64,000 bases of DNA, from NCBI RefSeq assembly GCF_030506285.1, contig NZ_CP119422.1, forward strand, positions 1,798,001 to 1,862,000. Reading direction: 5' to 3'. Of this stretch, positions 63,001 to 64,000 are shown piece after piece (position 1 is the first letter of the stretch; every line of letters starts with the position of its first letter). This stretch comes from Catalinimonas niigatensis. Lineage in GTDB: Bacteria; Bacteroidota; Bacteroidia; Cytophagales; Cyclobacteriaceae. The translations under genes and the position numbers were made by a program. The notes under the pieces are model-generated. The model had not been told where the DNA came from. It worked only from the letters and a program-made list of their open reading frames with translations, and made no database searches.

Positions 63001-64000
63001 TTAATTCGGATCACGCAGGTACACATACACCTGCCCTTTGTAATTATCATTGTTATAGTAAATCGTATAATAATAAACTCCCGGTGAGATACCTTCGGCA
63101 TGCCATTCAAAATTAACATCCGAGGAAGTGAAAACCTTTTTACCCCAACGGTTGAAAATGTCTATTCTCTGAAAAATGTTAGCACAATTTCCAAAGGGCA
63201 AGTCACATTCTCCTTCTGGATTATTACAAAAACGTAAAAAGAAAAAATCTCCCTGCTGATCTCCATTCGGCGTAATGGCATTTCTTGGCTGATAGGCTTC
63301 CAGATTCAGCGCTTCATCGGTTATCTGCAAGATGATGCTGACTGTATCATTTTTAATATTAAAACACTTGCTATCTTCAGCCACAAAAAATAATTCTACG
63401 AATGAATCTCTATTCGTCTGGCCTACCGTTTCGCATCCTGGCAACCAGTTGAAACGCGAGCCTACAGTTCCTCTACCCCTTGCTGGAAAAAAGTTGAAGT
63501 TGACTACTTCAGTATCTAGCTGCGTGCCATTAAAGACTACTCTTGACAATCTAAGGGTAATGATATCATTATCTACATCATTACTGATCACATCAAATGA
63601 TACAGGACGATTGACCATAGCGACTATGGTATCTCCGCTTTCAAAATTTCTTACAAATAGTTCAGGAGCTTCATTCAGCGGAGGCAGCACATTGACTGTG
63701 ACTTTGAGGCTATCCATTGAAGGAACACCGCATGCACTATTATCTCTGGCAAGGAAAGTAATCACAAATTTACTTTTTTCAGCGAGGTCAATCACATTGC
63801 AGGAGAGTCTCCAGCTAAATGGACTTTCTACGCTCTTGATTCCCTGATTTCCAGGGAAGTACATGTTGTAATCATTCAATTCAAATCCATCCCCTACTGC
63901 ATTTAGTACAATAAAATCATCGTCAAAGTCTTCTGCCAACACATCAAAAGCAAGGGTTTCGTCAATACGAATGCTCACTTCTCTTTCATCCAGGCCCTGA
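63001..64000 (-). CDS. Type-B-sorted secreted protein, N-terminus outside the window
   Basis: The reverse frame is open through the right edge of the window, so only the C-terminal 332 residues are seen. Two or three Ig/cadherin-like strands units (FDVLAEDFDDDFIVLNAVGD, VSFDVISNDVDNDIITLRLS) are followed by a gliding-motility-associated type B sorting domain: PRNAITPNGDQQGDFFFLRF, FQRIDIFNRWGKKVFTSSDV and SPGVYYYTIYY. It is exported through the type IX system. Compare the complete protein at 11318-13036. A GTG near 63978 is not the real start. Confidence 0.85.
   Translation of the reverse strand, partial: QGLDEREVSIRIDETLAFDVLAEDFDDDFIVLNAVGDGFELNDYNMYFPGNQGIKSVESPFSWRLSCNVIDLAEKSKFVITFLARDNSACGVPSMDSLKVTVNVLPPLNEAPELFVRNFESGDTIVAMVNRPVSFDVISNDVDNDIITLRLSRVVFNGTQLDTEVVNFNFFPARGRGTVGSRFNWLPGCETVGQTNRDSFVELFFVAEDSKCFNIKNDTVSIILQITDEALNLEAYQPRNAITPNGDQQGDFFFLRFCNNPEGECDLPFGNCANIFQRIDIFNRWGKKVFTSSDVNFEWHAEGISPGVYYYTIYYNNDNYKGQVYVYLRDPN

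Noticed and set aside
63978-63978. GTG near 63978 as the start of the right-edge secreted protein
   Set aside because: The frame is open through the window edge with similar Ig-like sequence, and the protein lacks a signal peptide here, so the start must be outside.

Overview
The window looks like chromosome from a member of the Bacteroidota, most likely a Cytophagales-type bacterium. The evidence is two secreted proteins with type IX secretion (type B, gliding-motility-associated) C-terminal sorting domains, Bacteroidota-type promoters of the form TTG-N19/20-TAnnTTTG, little sign of Shine-Dalgarno sequences, and families typical of the phylum (alpha/beta hydrolase-OsmC fusion, START-like protein, PspC-like mini protein, MlaE/F/D without other mla genes). 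No plasmid, prophage or CRISPR array was seen.

Region by region. 1-11,250: an LptF/G-type permease (cut by the window start), a START-like protein, tRNA-Met, a hydrolase-OsmC fusion, a DEAD-box helicase, a TerB-like protein, Ffh (SRP54), pyruvate dehydrogenase E1 beta, an OmpA/TPR lipoprotein, a PspC-like protein, a glycosyltransferase and YbaB. 11,300-22,500: a type-B-sorted PKD protein, HisS, a large Ig-repeat secreted protein overlapping hisS, a small basic protein, a YfcE-like phosphoesterase, an MBL-fold hydrolase, a YdcF-like protein, a LytM/M23 peptidase and an FAH-family enzyme. 22,900-32,100: carbon storage and central metabolism (GH15 glucoamylase/trehalase-like enzyme, Thermus-type isocitrate dehydrogenase with a divergent LysR regulator, OtsA-OtsB fusion), then a DEDDh exonuclease and the murein-recycling ligase Mpl. 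32,400-39,120: a tandem universal stress protein followed by a complete seven-gene Mrp sodium/proton antiporter operon, mrpABCDEFG. 39,400-44,030: replicative helicase DnaB split in its P-loop by a LAGLIDADG intein, PdxH and an ArgD-like aminotransferase.

44,780-51,450 is an accessory island. It holds decayed 42-bp tandem repeats, REP-like repeats, two membrane-anchored helical proteins of unknown function, the tail of an Rpn/PD-(D/E)XK nuclease, a nucleotidyltransferase-like gene overlapping a 72-residue helical gene (a toxin-antitoxin-like arrangement lying between two 18-bp direct repeats), a strikingly GC-rich esterase gene, a second nucleotidyltransferase and a small protein with SpoIIAA-like features. 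This island is where a new system is most likely; the overlapping pair at 47,134-47,863 is the best candidate.

51,460-64,000 returns to core genes: MlaE/F/D lipid transport, MgtE magnesium channel, a membrane glycosyltransferase overlapping an ECF sigma factor, a ceramidase-like secreted enzyme overlapping RsmG, a secreted protein of the family often labelled asparagine synthetase B, a MacB-type ABC permease and a second type-B-sorted protein cut by the window end.

Functions are assigned by recognising families and motifs in the translated sequence; no database search was run.
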